NCBI GenBank assembly: GCA_950097015.1
Contig: CATNEN010000003.1
Location: 13,435,001 to 13,499,000, forward strand
DNA: 64,000 nt
Direction: 5' to 3'
DNA from: Macrostomum hystrix
Taxonomy: Eukaryota > Platyhelminthes > Macrostomidae
Numbering within the stretch: the first letter of the stretch is position 1; the number at the start of each line of letters is the position of its first letter. The notes beneath the pieces were generated by a model that saw nothing but the letters and a program-made list of their open reading frames with translations, was not told the DNA's origin and searched no databases. Shown here piece by piece: positions 11,886 to 22,994 of this stretch. The position numbers and the translations under genes were made by a program.

Positions 11886-12093
11886 TGAATCATTTCTACA
11901 TTGTCTCATCTCTTCCGTCTCATATCTGCAGTGACTTATCTCCCCATTGTCCGATCACTTATCTTGTTTATGTGACAAAATGTCTCAGGGTGTCAAAATT
12001 AGACAAAGTTATTTAATATTGGCAAACCTTACCTGGCCTAAAAAAGCCTAAGAAAATTAAGCTCAGAATGAAATCAATTTGTCAAACCGTTTA

Positions 12094-12460
12094 TCAAACA
12101 AAATTTGGCGCCAATGACGAGAATCTGGCATGCAGACTAGCCGGCGTTGGCCGACTCAGCCTATCAGATGTTTTTGCATTAGCTGGTGTCCAACACTCCG
12201 CCAATGTCTCAGCTATGAATGGCAAAGCCGGATGATTCTCAACTGGCAGTCTCAAGCCGTCAATCAGATTTTGGTCGGCTAAAATAATAGATTTCACACT
12301 GGCTAGCGTCAGCGACTGGCCTCTGCGATGCCTAGTGGAAGCCGAAGATTCAGCGTCGACGCTAAAGTCTGGCGAGGCTTCGGTGGTCAATTTTAGACGA
12401 TCGGCAAACACTGGCGCATAGGGCGGCGGAGACTCAGATGCAGGATAGAAGGCTGCACAC
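12094..12460 (-). CDS. Type II receptor exon d: kinase C-terminus and stop
   Basis: The acceptor is CTGTTCTCAG. It is 367 nt and completes the Arg codon left open by exon c, giving the family motif TRC. The segment YAPVFADRLKL corresponds to the conserved YMLPFE region. FIAETLAECWT and DRLSRPT correspond to LCETIEECWDHDAEARLSA. It ends with TGA at 12094-12096. Confidence 0.85.
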
Positions 12461-15400
12461 CTGAGAACAGTTATGTTAGTTGATTGATTTATATTTTTTG
12501 TTCTATTTATTAGACACTTGACTGTTAAGGGGTTAGATGCCTGAAGGATCAGGGGTTAGACACCTGAAGGATCAGGGGTTAGACACCTGAAGGATTAGGG
12601 GTTAGACACCTGAAGGATCAGGGGTTAGACACCTGAAGGATTAGGGGTTATACACCTGAAAGATCAGGGGTTAGACACCTGAAGGATCAGGGGTTAGACA
12701 CCTGAAGGATCAGGGGTTAGACACCTGAAGGATCAGGGGTTAGACACCTGAAGGATCAGGGGTTAGACACCTGAAGGATCAGGGGTTAGACACCTGAAGG
12801 ATCAGGGGTTAGACACCTGAAAGATCAGGGGTTAGACACCTGAAGGATCAGGGGTTAGACACCTGAAGGATCAGGGGTTAGACACCTGAAGGATCAGGGG
12901 TTAGACACCTGAAGGATCAGGGGTTAGACACCTGAAGGATCAGGGGTTAGACACCTGAAGGATCAGGGGTTAGACACCTGAAGGATTAGGGGTTAGACAC
13001 CTGAAGGATTAGGGGTTAGACACCTGAAGGATTAGGGGTTAGACACCTGAAGGATCAGAGGTTAGACACCTGAATAATCAGGGGTTAGACACCTGAAGGA
13101 TCAGGGGTTAGACACCTGAAGGAGTAGGGGTTAGACACCTGAAGGATCAGGGGTTAGACACCTGAAGGATCAGGGGTTAGACACCTGAAGGATTAGGGGT
13201 TAGACACCTGAAAGATCAGGGGTTAGACACCTGAAGGATTAGGGGTTAGACACCTGAAAGATCAGGGGTTAGACACCTGAAGGATCAGGGGTTAGACACC
13301 TGAAGGATTAGGGGTTAGACACCTGAAAGATCAGGGGTTAGACACCTGAAGGATCAGGGGTTAGACACCTGAAGGATCAGGGGTTAGACACCTGAAGGAT
13401 TAGGGGTTAGACACCTGAAAGATCAGGGGTTAGACACCTGAAGGATCAGGGGTTAGACACCTGAAGGATCAGGGGTTAGACACCTGAAGGATCAGGGGTT
13501 AGACACCTGAAGGATTAGGGGTTAGACACCTGAAGGATCAGAGGTTAGACACCTGAATAATCAGGGGTTAGACACCTGAAGGATCAGTGGTTAGACACCT
13601 GAAGGATCAGGGCTTAGACACCTGAAGGATCAGGGCTTAGACACCTGAAGGATTAGGGGTTAGACACCTGAAGGATTAGGGGTTAGACACCTGAAGGATT
13701 AGGGGTTAGACACCTGAAGGATCAGAGGTTAGACACCTGAATAATCAGGGGTTAGACACCTGAAGGATCAGGGGTTAGACACCTGAAGGAGTAGGGGTTA
13801 GACACCTGAAGGATCAGGGGTTAGACACCTGAAGGATCAGGGGTTAGACACCTGAAGGATTAGGGGTTAGACACCTGAAAGATCAGGGGTTAGACACCTG
13901 AAGGATTAGGGGTTAGACACCTGAAGGATCAGGGGTTAGACACCTGAAGGATCAGGGGTTAGACACCTGAAGGATTAGGGGTTAGACACCTGAAAGATCA
14001 GGGGTTAGACACCTGAAGGATCAGGGGTTAGACACCTGAAGGATCAGGGGTTAGACACCTGAAGGATTAGGGGTTAGACACCTGAAAGATCAGGGGTTAG
14101 ACACCTGAAGGATCAGGGGTTAGACACCTGAAGGATCAGGGGTTAGACACCTGAAGGATCAGGGGTTAGACACCTGAAGGATCAGGGGTTAGACACCTGA
14201 AGGATTAGGGGTTAGACACCTGAAGGATCAGAGGTTAGACACCTGAATAATCAGGGGTTAGACACCTGAAGGATCAGTGGTTAGACACCTGAAGGATCAG
14301 GGCTTAGACACCTGAAGGATCAGGGCTTAGACACCTGAAGGATTAGGGGTTAGACACCTGAAGGATCAGGGATTTAACACCTGAATGATCAGGGGTTAGA
14401 CACCTGAAGGATCAGGGGTTAGGCACTCTAATTACTAAAACATCAGGGGCTAGATACCTCAAACAATAAAATATCGCATTGCTCTAACCTGGTGGCCACC
14501 TCCCATAAAATCAGGCCGAGTGAGTAGGAATCAGCTTGCATGCGTTGTTCCAAATCCAATGATCCTTTCTGTTGCTGCTGCTGCTGCAATTTTCCATTAC
14601 GTTTAGCGGCCTGATGCAGAGGCGTTTTCTCGCTAACAGCGCCGCTAGCTAGCAATTCAGGCGCCGTGTAGCGCAAATGAGCGCCAGTAGATGACCAACA
14701 GCCGGATAGGCCTACTAGAAGAGGAGCCAGAGGCAAGCGGAGAACAAAACTGTCTGTCTCTAGGCGACAATGAGCTCGGCCTAGGCTATGTAGCTGAGCT
14801 ACGGCTGCGCAGAGACCGCAAGATAAGCGACAGAAATCCGACCAGGTGTAGCACCTGCGAGGTGAGGGATTCAGGTCAATATGTTTACTGAAGCTTCAGA
14901 TGATTTGATATAGGTTACTGAAGCTTCAGGTGATTTGATATAGGTGACTGAAGCTTCAAGTGATTTGATATAGGTGTACTGAAGCTTCAAGTGATTTGAT
15001 ATAGGTGTACTGAAGATTCAGGTGATTTGATATAGGTGTACTGAAGCTTCAAGTGATTTGATATAGGTGACTGAAGCTTCAGGTGATTTGATATAGGTGT
15101 ACTGAAGCTTCAGGTGATTTGATATAGGTTACTGAAGCTTCAGGTGATTTGATATAGGTTACTGAAGCTTCAGGTGATTTGATATATGTGTACTGAAGCT
15201 TCAGGTGATTTGATATAGGTTACTGAAGCTTCAGGTGATTTGATATATGTGTACTGAAGCTTCAGGTGATTTGATATAGGTGTACTGAAGCTTCAGGTGA
15301 TTTGATATAGGTTACTGAAGCTTCAGGTGATTTGATATAGGTTACTGAAGCTTCAGGTGATTTGATATAGGTGACTGAAGCTTCAGGTAATTTGATATAG

Positions 15401-18400
15401 GTGTACTGAAGCTTCAGGTGATTTGATATAGGTTACTGAAGCTTCAGGTGATTTGATATAGGCTACTGAAGCTTCAGGTGATTTGATATATGTGTACTGA
15501 AGCTTCATGTGATTTGATATATGTGTACTGAAGCTTCATGTGATTTGATATAGGTGTACTGAAGCTTCAGGTGATTTGATGTAGGTTACTGAAGCTTCAG
15601 GTGATTTGATATATGTGTACTGAAGCTTCATGTGATTTGATATATGTGTACTGAAGCTTCATGTGATTTGATATAGGTGTACTGAAGCTTCATGTGATTT
15701 GATATAGGTGTACTGAAGCTTCAGGTGATTTGATATAGGTGTACTGAAGCTTCAGGTGATTTGATGTAGGTGTACTGAAGCTTCATGTGATTTGATATAG
15801 GTGTACTGAAGCTTCAGGTGATTTGATGTAGGTGTACTGAAGCTTCAGGTGATTTGATGTAGGTGTACTGAAGCTTCAGGTGATTTGATGTAGGTGTACT
15901 GAAGCTTCAGGTGATTTGATGTAGGTGTACTGAAGCTTCAGGTGATTTGATGTAGGTGTACTGAAGCTTCAAGTGATTTGATGTAGGTGTACTGAAGCTT
16001 CAGGTGATTTGATATAGGTGTACTGAAGCTTCAGCTAATTTGATATAGGTGTACTGAAGCTTCAGGTGATTATATTTAGGTGACCTGAAGCTTCAGGTGA
16101 TTTGATGTAGGTGTACTGAAGCTTCAGGTGATTATATTTAGGTGACCTGAAGCTTCAGGTGATTTGATGTAGGTGTACTGAAGCTTCAGGTGATTCAAAA
16201 TTTGATGATTTTGCAATAGTCTGAATTCGGTTGCAACTGTGATAAATAATGTGCGAACTAGCATTTTAAGAGGGTTAGGTCAGTCAAATAATTCGATGAA
16301 TAAAGGAGCTACGTAAATAAGCTTTGATATGAAACGTGCAGTGGCGCGCATAAACGCCATACATGAATTGACACTTTTTACATATTTTGCAATTGCGAAA
16401 ACACTCGAAAGCCAACTGGCCAACTTAGAAGCTGTTTAGATCAGTAGAGGATAGACGAACAGACACTAGAAAATGATGCACAGTAACACATCAAATTATG
16501 CGCGCACATGGCATAACAATCTAAATAGAAGACGCACTAGTCTATTTCTGGTGCAATTAGGACAGCCATTGTATATTGCGAAGCATTTAACACACAGTTT
16601 CTATATATAGGCGCGTAGGCTTTTATAAAGTTGGCGTTTTAACCGTGAGAAACAAGATGCGATGTACTATAAGCCCTGATGATTTACAGACTGCCTCTGT
16701 ATTCTAGCTGCGACTCATAAAATATGCCTGCCGCTGTTTCTTTAAAGATTCTAACTTGTTAGAATCGTTTCTTGCTACGATTCTAACGTGAATTCCTCAT
16801 ACGATTCTGGCTGCAGTAACTGCTACTATTCTAGCTGCGATTCCTGCTTCGATTCTGGCTGCAGTAACTGCTACGATTCTAGCTGCGATTCCTGCTCCGA
16901 TTCTAGCTGCGATTCCTGCTCCGATTCTAGCTGCGATTTCTGCTCCGATTCTGGCTGCAGTGACTGCTACTTTTCTTGCTGCGATTCCTGCTTCGATTCG
17001 AGCTGCGATTCCTGCTTCGATTCTGGCTGCAGTGACTGCTACTTTTCTAGCTGCGATTCCTGCTTCGATTCTAGCTGCGATTCCTGCTCCGATTCTAGCT
17101 GCGATTCCTGCTTCGATTCTGGCTGCAGTGACTGTTACTTTTCTAGCTGCGATTCCTGCTACGATTCTGGCTGCAGTGACTGCTACTTTTCTAGTTGCGA
17201 TTCCTGCTACGATTCTGGCTGCAGTGACTGCTACTTTTCTAGCTGCGATTCCTGCTACGATTCTGGCTGCAGTGACTGCTACTTTTCTAGCTGCGATTCC
17301 TGCTACGATTCTGGCTGAAATACCTGCTACGATTCTAGCTTCGATTCCTGCTTCGATTCTGGCTGCAATACCTGCTACAATTCTAGCTTTGATTCTGGCT
17401 GCAATACCTGCTACAATTCTAGCTTTGATTCTGGCTGCAATACCTGCTACGATTCTAGCTTCGATTCTGGCTGCAATACCTGCTACGATTCTGGCTGCGA
17501 TTTCCGTTACGATTCTAGCCGCGATTCCTGCTACGAGTACAATTCTAGCTGCGATTCCGACTAAGATTATGGTTTTGAATAGTTTCTTTGAAACATAAAG
17601 AGAAAGGCAATCTGGATTTATATTGTGTACTAGAACATTAATTTACCTGTCAGCAAGCTGATGAGATAGGGTACCGCCAGTAGCCAATTCCAACAGTAGA
17701 CAGGGCCTCTGTCCGCCAAACATGATGGTGCCTAATAGTCTGGGGAAAAATGTCACAGCGTTCGCTCGACCAAGTCGCCTGTAGGCGGCCAACTCGGAAC
17801 GATATTCGGCTATGGAGGCCGGCAGCTCCGGCCAGAATAGCTTAGCGGCGCATTGCTGACTTTCATCAGGATGGGTCTGTAAGGAAAGAATAACAGTTGT
17901 TCTGCTAGTTTTCTTATTGTAAAAAATGTCGCAAGTGGATTGTGACAGTGAAATTTATAATTTTTTATTGAAGACAAACACAAGATATTCTTGAGTAAAA
18001 ATGAAGACTAGTAGAAGAAACTGTAATCTGATCCCAGAAGATGGGATCAGAATTTAAATGGGATTTGAATTAGAGATGGGATCTGAGTTTGATGATGGGA
18101 TCTGAGTTTGATGATGGGATCAAAGATTGAGGATGGGATCAGAGTTTGATGATGGGATCTGAGTTTGATGATGGGATCTGAGTTTGATGATGTGATCGTT
18201 GTTTGATGATGAGATAAGATTTTTGATAATGGGATCAAAGATTGAGGATGGGATCTAGGTTTGATGATAGGATTAGAGATTGGTGATGGGATCAGAGTTT
18301 GATGATGGGATCTGAGTGTGATGATGGGATCTGAGTTTAATGATGGGATCGGAGTTTGAGGATGTGATTAGATTTTGATAAAGGGATCAGAGTTCGATAA

Positions 18401-18974
18401 GGAAATGATGATGATGACGATGATATCAGATTTAAAGCATTGGTTCAGATTTAATGATAGGATCATACCTCCAACTCGGCCTCATAAACAACCGAGTACT
18501 GTCCGGAGCAGTTCAATTCTTTAATTAATCGCACCGGGTCGACACCGCCAACGCCGTTTCGTTCGATCGGGGTTCGAGCGCCTGAACGAGACGACAGCAG
18601 CCACTCGCTGTAGGCGAAATGGCCGTTGGACAGTAAGCCGCCGTTGACTCCGCGGGATCCAGCAGCAGCCGCCGCCGAAGATGAGGACACGGCAGCGGAC
18701 GAAGCGCCGGCTCTCAGGCGTCGCCTATTTAGTCTCCGCCTGCGCCGCCAAACAATCCCTATACAAGCTAGTAGCATCAGACCCAAACCGGCGTACAGGC
18801 CGATAGAAGCGGCTAAGAATATAGCGAATCTTTGCCGGCCCCATTGTTCGGCATCGAATAGCATTGGCTCAATCGGAGTGGCTGTGGTTGATGTGCCATT
18901 ATTAAATAGATTATGGGCTATAATAGTCGGCGGCAGCAGCGAGGGCATGGTCCAACACGGACCGGGAGCGTCCA
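12094..18974 (-). CDS. TGF-beta superfamily type II receptor (activin/BMP type II-like), predicted pseudokinase; N-terminal exons not found
   Basis: Four exons, complement of 12094-12460, 14489-14854, 17647-17876 and 18469-18974, join with consistent phases and GT-AG borders. The product has a transmembrane helix followed by an Arg-rich stop-transfer segment, then a kinase domain. Type II hallmarks are GQYSVVYEAEL (glycine-loop region), CAAKLF (VAVK lysine), SELAAYRR (alpha-C glutamate), LLELATGGTLS (hinge), YTWSDFC, YTAPELL (APE), ADSYSLGLILWEVATRC and ETLAECWT with DRLS near the end. In bona fide receptors this protein would bind ligand and phosphorylate type I receptors. Here HRDIKSKN reads HCRLETDS and DFG reads GLS, so catalytic Asp, Asn and metal-binding Asp are absent. 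The alpha-F Asp and the C-lobe scaffold remain. A Gln-rich insert sits between APE and alpha-F. The ectodomain must lie upstream of 18974. Confidence 0.85.
12525..14435. repeat. 23-bp minisatellite filling the type II receptor c-d intron
   Basis: About 83 copies of a unit opening GGGGTTAGACACC and closing TGAAGGATCA; the intron of 2,028 bp is nearly all array. Variant copies with CTGAATAATCA and CAGTGG recur with an offset of exactly 690 bp (30 units; for example 13551 and 14241), so a 30-unit block has been duplicated. In the gene's sense the unit reads TCTAACCCCTGATCCTTCAG followed by GTG, resembling a branch point plus 3' splice site. Confidence 0.95.
14489..14854 (-). CDS. Type II receptor exon c: degenerate catalytic loop and activation segment
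   Basis: The acceptor is CTCACCTCGCAG and the donor ACCAG|GTTAGA. It is 366 nt, entering with one base that completes an Arg codon shared with exon b. It encodes CYTWSDFCRLSCG, then QLHSLGRAHCRLETDSFVL, VGLSGCW, the APE region, a Gln-run insert and DSYSLGLILWEVATR. This exon contains the catalytic substitutions. Only about 30-50 bp of intron separates it from minisatellites on either side. Confidence 0.85.
14880..16195. repeat. 29-31-bp minisatellite in the type II receptor b-c intron
   Basis: About 44 copies built from ACTGAAGCTTCAGGTGATTT then GATATAGGT, with or without a two-base GT. Each contains the 12-bp perfect palindrome CTGAAGCTTCAG. GATATAGG is replaced by GATGTAGG from about 15740 rightwards, showing directional homogenisation of sub-blocks. 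Confidence 0.95.
16200..16750. other. Unique intronic sequence between two arrays
   Basis: The only substantial non-repetitive part of the type II receptor b-c intron. No exon-like segment with kinase similarity is seen. Confidence 0.5.
16755..17570. repeat. 24-bp minisatellite in the type II receptor b-c intron
   Basis: About 34 copies built from GATTCTAGCTGCGATTCC then TGCTAC, with TGCAGTGACTGCTACTTTT variants. A plus-strand frame through it encodes a Ser/Cys/Asp repeat of 176 codons. I treat that as a by-product because it lies in an intron of a minus-strand gene and starts without an ATG. Confidence 0.92.
17647..17876 (-). CDS. Type II receptor exon b: kinase N-lobe and hinge
   Basis: The acceptor is TTCCTTACAG and the donor GACAG|GTAAAT. 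The exon is 230 nt, entering in phase 0 and leaving two bases of the next codon. It encodes THPDESQQCAAKLFWPEL through LLLELATGGTLSHQLAD. It is too broken by stops outside the exon to appear as a long ORF, but the kinase match is clear. Confidence 0.85.
18035..18400. repeat. 19-bp minisatellite in the type II receptor a-b intron
   Basis: About 18 copies of GATGATGGGATCTGAGTTT with substitutions and some longer variants, occupying most of the 592-bp intron. Confidence 0.9.
18469..18974 (-). CDS. Type II receptor exon a: transmembrane segment and glycine loop
   Basis: The acceptor is TTGTGCCAG before 18974 and the donor GAG|GTATGA follows 18469 (phase 0). It encodes an extracellular stub, a hydrophobic helix with GLYAGLGLMLLACIGIVW, an Arg cluster, a Ser/Ala-rich juxtamembrane linker and the kinase start. 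In the same frame a stop lies just upstream of the acceptor, so an earlier exon is required. Confidence 0.8.
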
Positions 18975-19005
18975 CTGGCACAATTGTATCTATTTTATTT
19001 AACAC

Positions 19006-19520
19006 TCAACTGCCGATTTGAAGCCTGAAATTTATATTCATAGTGAAGTTTATTAGGGCTTTGAAAGATCCCATTGGATGAGCAGATTCTTTTGAGTACT
19101 GATCGTTTTTAACTCTGGTCTCTGAAGCCAAATAGTTCACTACGCATCATTTGCTTCGCCGCTAAACATGCAAGGTCAGCCCTTGTCTCTTCCGCTTCTC
19201 CTCTGCTTTAAGAAGACACTCAAAGCCGACTAAAGCCATGTTCTAATCTGGATTACAGATTTCTGGAGACAACGCCCCCACTCCCTCCCCCGAAGCAAAA
19301 TTCTTGTATCGGATGGGCAAGCCAGCTTTTGCTTCTTTTTTTTATATAGTCAGGCTTCAGTGCAGCGTGACATATCCTGTCCTCACCCCAGTCAGGCTCG
19401 CTTCATTGGCTAGCAGAGAACTAAGAAATCTAAGAACTCACTTCTAATCTATTAGTGCCTTCGTCTTTTTCTCTCTCCCTGCCGAAATCCTGTACAAATA
19501 ATTACGTCTTTTTTATCTTA
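19006..19520. other. Possible intron of the type II receptor
   Basis: Upstream of the transmembrane exon. The ligand-binding ectodomain exons should lie here or further right, but I see no cysteine-rich three-finger pattern I could defend. Confidence 0.35.
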
Positions 19521-19524
19521 GTAG

Positions 19525-19785
19525 CCCTGCACGAGTGAGTTGTAAACACACGACCTAAAGGTCGGGGGTTCGATTCCTGACTCCACTGGAATAATATGTG
19601 TCCTTTAGCAAGGCACTTAACTCTGTATTTCTTCAGTTTACTTAGCTGTTAAATGAGTATCAGAAATATCTGCCAGGGTAATCAAGGGTGGGTGTGGCAT
19701 CTATTCAGTCCATGGACTGAATAGTCATATTCAGCAGGCAGCATTCAGATGCATATCTAGCACGACTGAGCTTTACTGAAAACAA
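19525..19785 (+). mobile_element. tRNA-derived SINE, family A, copy 2
   Basis: Plus-strand copy. The B box (GGGGGTTCGATTCCTGACT) sits at 19563-19581, followed by CTTTAGCAAGGCACTTAACT, AGCTGTTAAATGAG and TCAGTCCATGGACTGAA. This copy defines the order of the body. The tail CAAGGCACTTAA with AGCTGTTAAATGGGTA-like text recalls conserved-domain SINEs of aquatic animals, but I cannot name a family. Confidence 0.8.
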
Positions 19786-19789
19786 GAAA

Positions 19790-22000
19790 ATACTGATACT
19801 AAAGGGTGCCAAACCAGATTATGTTGTGGGCAAAAGAAATGAGAAATCTTATTATTCAGTGTTTCTTAAATAACCTAAATAACCTATTCTTTAATAAGGT
19901 ATTGAATTGATCAACTATAAACTATTTTTTTCATAACTTTATTTCCCATAGTCAAGATTATTTCAATTATGCACAGAAATTTGTGTGTGCATTGGTGTTG
20001 TCAAGCTAATTTGACATGTATAGTTGGTGTGCACATGTCTTAATATTTAATTCTTGGCATAGTATAGCACCTGGTATAGTGTTCAGGTGAGTATCATGCA
20101 TGTGTAGCACTAAAGATTAATAGTAACAAGCAAATTAATTACGTTCTAGATAAGTGAAATTTTTATTTGTCTAATTGTCTAATTATCTAGCTTTTAAGTT
20201 TGTTAAATTTTCAAATCTGCAAAACAAACATATCTTTAGTATGCACTCTACCCTTTCAGTTTTTTGTCATGTCTAACATGATCCAGAAAATGGAGAGATT
20301 CAAATTCTAAGAATGTAAAGTATAAGCTAATAGGATTTCCAATATTTTTAACTAGGTTGAAGTCTATTATTGCATTTGCACTCATCTCTTATTTTGTATT
20401 GTTATTTTAATTTGAATTTTTTAGTTGTATGCTAGAATTTTATAAATTAATAACAACACATAAATTTAGCAAATATTTTAAACAATGATGCATCAAACAA
20501 AAAAGAACATTAAGAAAAAGAACATTTATAAGTAAGATTTATATACATATACAGATTTAGTTTAAAAATGCAGTATTGGGTTTGTTTAACCTAGTTTTCA
20601 AGATTTAAATAATGCTGCAAATTTTCTGTGTCACATGTGCTTGTGCACACCAAATACTTGTAGCTATACAATTTGTCTATACACACCAGGTTGTAACATT
20701 TTTGTATGCCAACTTAATTTTTATCTGTACAAATATCCCCCAAGTATATTCCAACAGCCATTTAAGAGCCAAATGTATGCCAAACTAGTTCAGCATACAG
20801 GCCATCCTATGGACAATGCTTATGAATTAATGTATATTTAGGTAATCCCTGATATCATAGGCCTACTTAATAAATTGTCAAGGACATACACTGGAATCGT
20901 ACTGCAATTTTTGGAGTCGTTCATGCCCTCAAAATGCACACTCACTCAAACAATGCAGCATAATCCTAACTATAATATTATAATTGACAAGTAGACCAAT
21001 GCTACAAAGTACAGTATTATCATATTGATTCAATTCATTGGAATTCGATACAAATATTGTAAATCGGTTTGAGGTACAATTGCCATTAAAAAATGGCAGA
21101 GAAAACTCTTTTAAAAAAAGAGTAAACTCAATTTGATTATTCATCCAGTTAACCGAGTTTTAACTTATATCTATGTTACAAGGGTATAGTTTGGTCTTTG
21201 TGAGGTCAAGACTCAAGATGGCTCTCAGCAGGGCAAGAGTGGTCTTTGGGAAGATTGTTGCTCCTGCTCGTTGAAAGGGGAGAAATTAAGCCCTTGGGTG
21301 GTTAACCGGACGAATAACAACTACCTAAAAAATAATAGGTCTAACTTTTTTTAAGTTATTAACTAAAGTTCAGCTTTTAATTTTAAATACATAGTAGAAT
21401 AGACCCATAATAATTCAACGTAGTGCAAGAGTCAGATTTGCATTGGCCAAGAATTAAATTACTTAATAACACACACGGTTGATAACCAATGGCTATTCGT
21501 CTATTTGGTACCCTTTAACTCGACAAAGACATTAATTAGTAATTTAAAATTGTAATATTTCTAAGAAAATCCATTTAAAGAGTATCTAATAAATTTAAAC
21601 AGCAAGGACGCTACAGGAATATATACTTTTATGCTAAGATATTGCAGCTCTAGTTATCTGGTTCACTTTAGTGTTTTACAAGACTGAAAAAGTTATAATA
21701 TAATGTTTAACATTTCAGCGTGTTTAGAATGAAGAATTAAAAAATATGGATTTGCGTAACTGTCTTTGAGATGACAATGAAATGGAGGCTTTGAAAAAAA
21801 CGATAGAATTGTAAATGCTTCGTTATGGAATATCTTAAGTGTCGGTCTCGATATAAATTGGTGTTCTGCAACCAAAGTCTCAGTATTTTTAGGATAAATA
21901 GTTTAAGTCTTTATCAAACGCTCCAGCAGTGCATGAATATCGCCGCCGCGATCCTCAGTTACCCCGGCTGCTCATGATTATGTGCGTGCCGAGCACTCCA
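19790..22000. other. AT-rich intergenic or intronic DNA
   Basis: Unique AT-rich sequence with scattered short ORFs and no recognised protein family, RNA gene or array. Confidence 0.5.
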
Positions 22001-22025
22001 CGGTGACCCAGTGCTCCTGCTGCGG

Positions 22026-22400
22026 CTAAAAAGATTGGCACATCACGAAGATCAAAGACGGACATAAGCCACAAAACGGTTTGGCCCCCTTGCCAGATGG
22101 TATATGGATCCTCGGGGCGACGCTGAAGACCTGTAATTCCAAGTTGACTGGCCTCAGCTGAAAAACAACGCGTGCAACTTTATGAGTATATTTCGAACTC
22201 TGAAATCGCGAAGTGGAGACAATTGTCTCGGACAGCTGGACCACATATCTGCGTGTCTTTTTAGGTAGGTCGCGCGAACCTGCAACGCACTGAAACCTGG
22301 CGGGTGGCGAGACTTCTTCGCATCATCAAACTTGATTGTGTTTTTAATTGCTGCATGCGCGCGGCACTCCAGCTGCCATACGAAAGTGCCATCAGCCACA
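22026..22400 (-). pseudogene. Possible FLYWCH/MULE-type transposase relic
   Basis: On the minus strand around 22290-22400 the translation contains DGTFVWQLECRAHAAIKN and SRHPPGFSALQVR. The W-x(3)-CRAHA core and trailing HPP resemble the FLYWCH zinc finger found at the start of many Mutator-like transposases. Downstream reading continues in another frame with stops. The local GC content is higher than the flanks. The similarity is short and I hold it weakly. Confidence 0.25.
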
Positions 22401-22754
22401 TCACTGTCAATATAAAGGCCATGCCAATGATTGCGCTCCCAAAAAGACTGTAGCAGTGCGCCAGAAAACTATTGCGCGGACTTGAAAATTGGCCGATCGA
22501 TCCAAATAAATGCCGCGTCGATCGCTGCGCATATTGTTGGAATTCTCAGAAAAGCTTGCGGAATTTGTCAGGATTGTGCATGGAATCCCACGAAATCGTG
22601 GATCAAGGACTTTTAGTTAAGTACGTAGCTATAGTGGTCCTTGTATACCCGCACGCCTAAGTTTGTCAAACTAAGTGAAATTATCTGTACTGTGCACTAT
22701 ACTATAAACACTATATACTATACTGTATATTGATTACACCTGTCTCCGTGCCTA

Positions 22755-22992
22755 AACAGCCCGGCGCAGCCGAATTATACTTAGCAGGGCTGCAGTTTAG
22801 TTCATGGACTGGGGGAACGCTACACTCATTCTCAATTACCCGATCAGCTAATGCTGATAGCCACATTTAACAGCTGGTCGAACTGAAGCAATGTAGAGAA
22901 CTGAAGCGTCTTGCTAAAGAACTTTTGAGAAGTCGGGAATCGAACCCCTGACCTTAAAGTCGTGACTCCGACGCTCTAAGCACCAAGCTACA
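22755..22992 (-). mobile_element. tRNA-derived SINE, family A, copy 3
   Basis: Minus-strand copy with the B box complement GGGAATCGAACCCCTGACC and the A-box complement CGACGCTCTAAGCACCAAGC. The body contains TTCATGGACTGGGGGAACGC. Confidence 0.8.
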
Positions 22993-22994
22993 AT

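Noticed and set aside
12525-14435. Interstitial telomere array (TTAGGGGTTAG-like text)
   Set aside because: The TTAGGGG motif occurs once per 23-bp unit within unrelated sequence and only in the variant copies; not a telomeric repeat.
16788-17598. Cys/Ser/Asp repeat protein that could look like a metal-binding or secreted repeat protein
   Set aside because: It lies in an intron of the minus-strand receptor, starts without ATG, is matched by an equally open second frame, and follows a 24-bp tandem unit.
20635-20841. 68-codon plus-strand frame
   Set aside because: AT-rich region, no similarity, no splice or start context that stands out.
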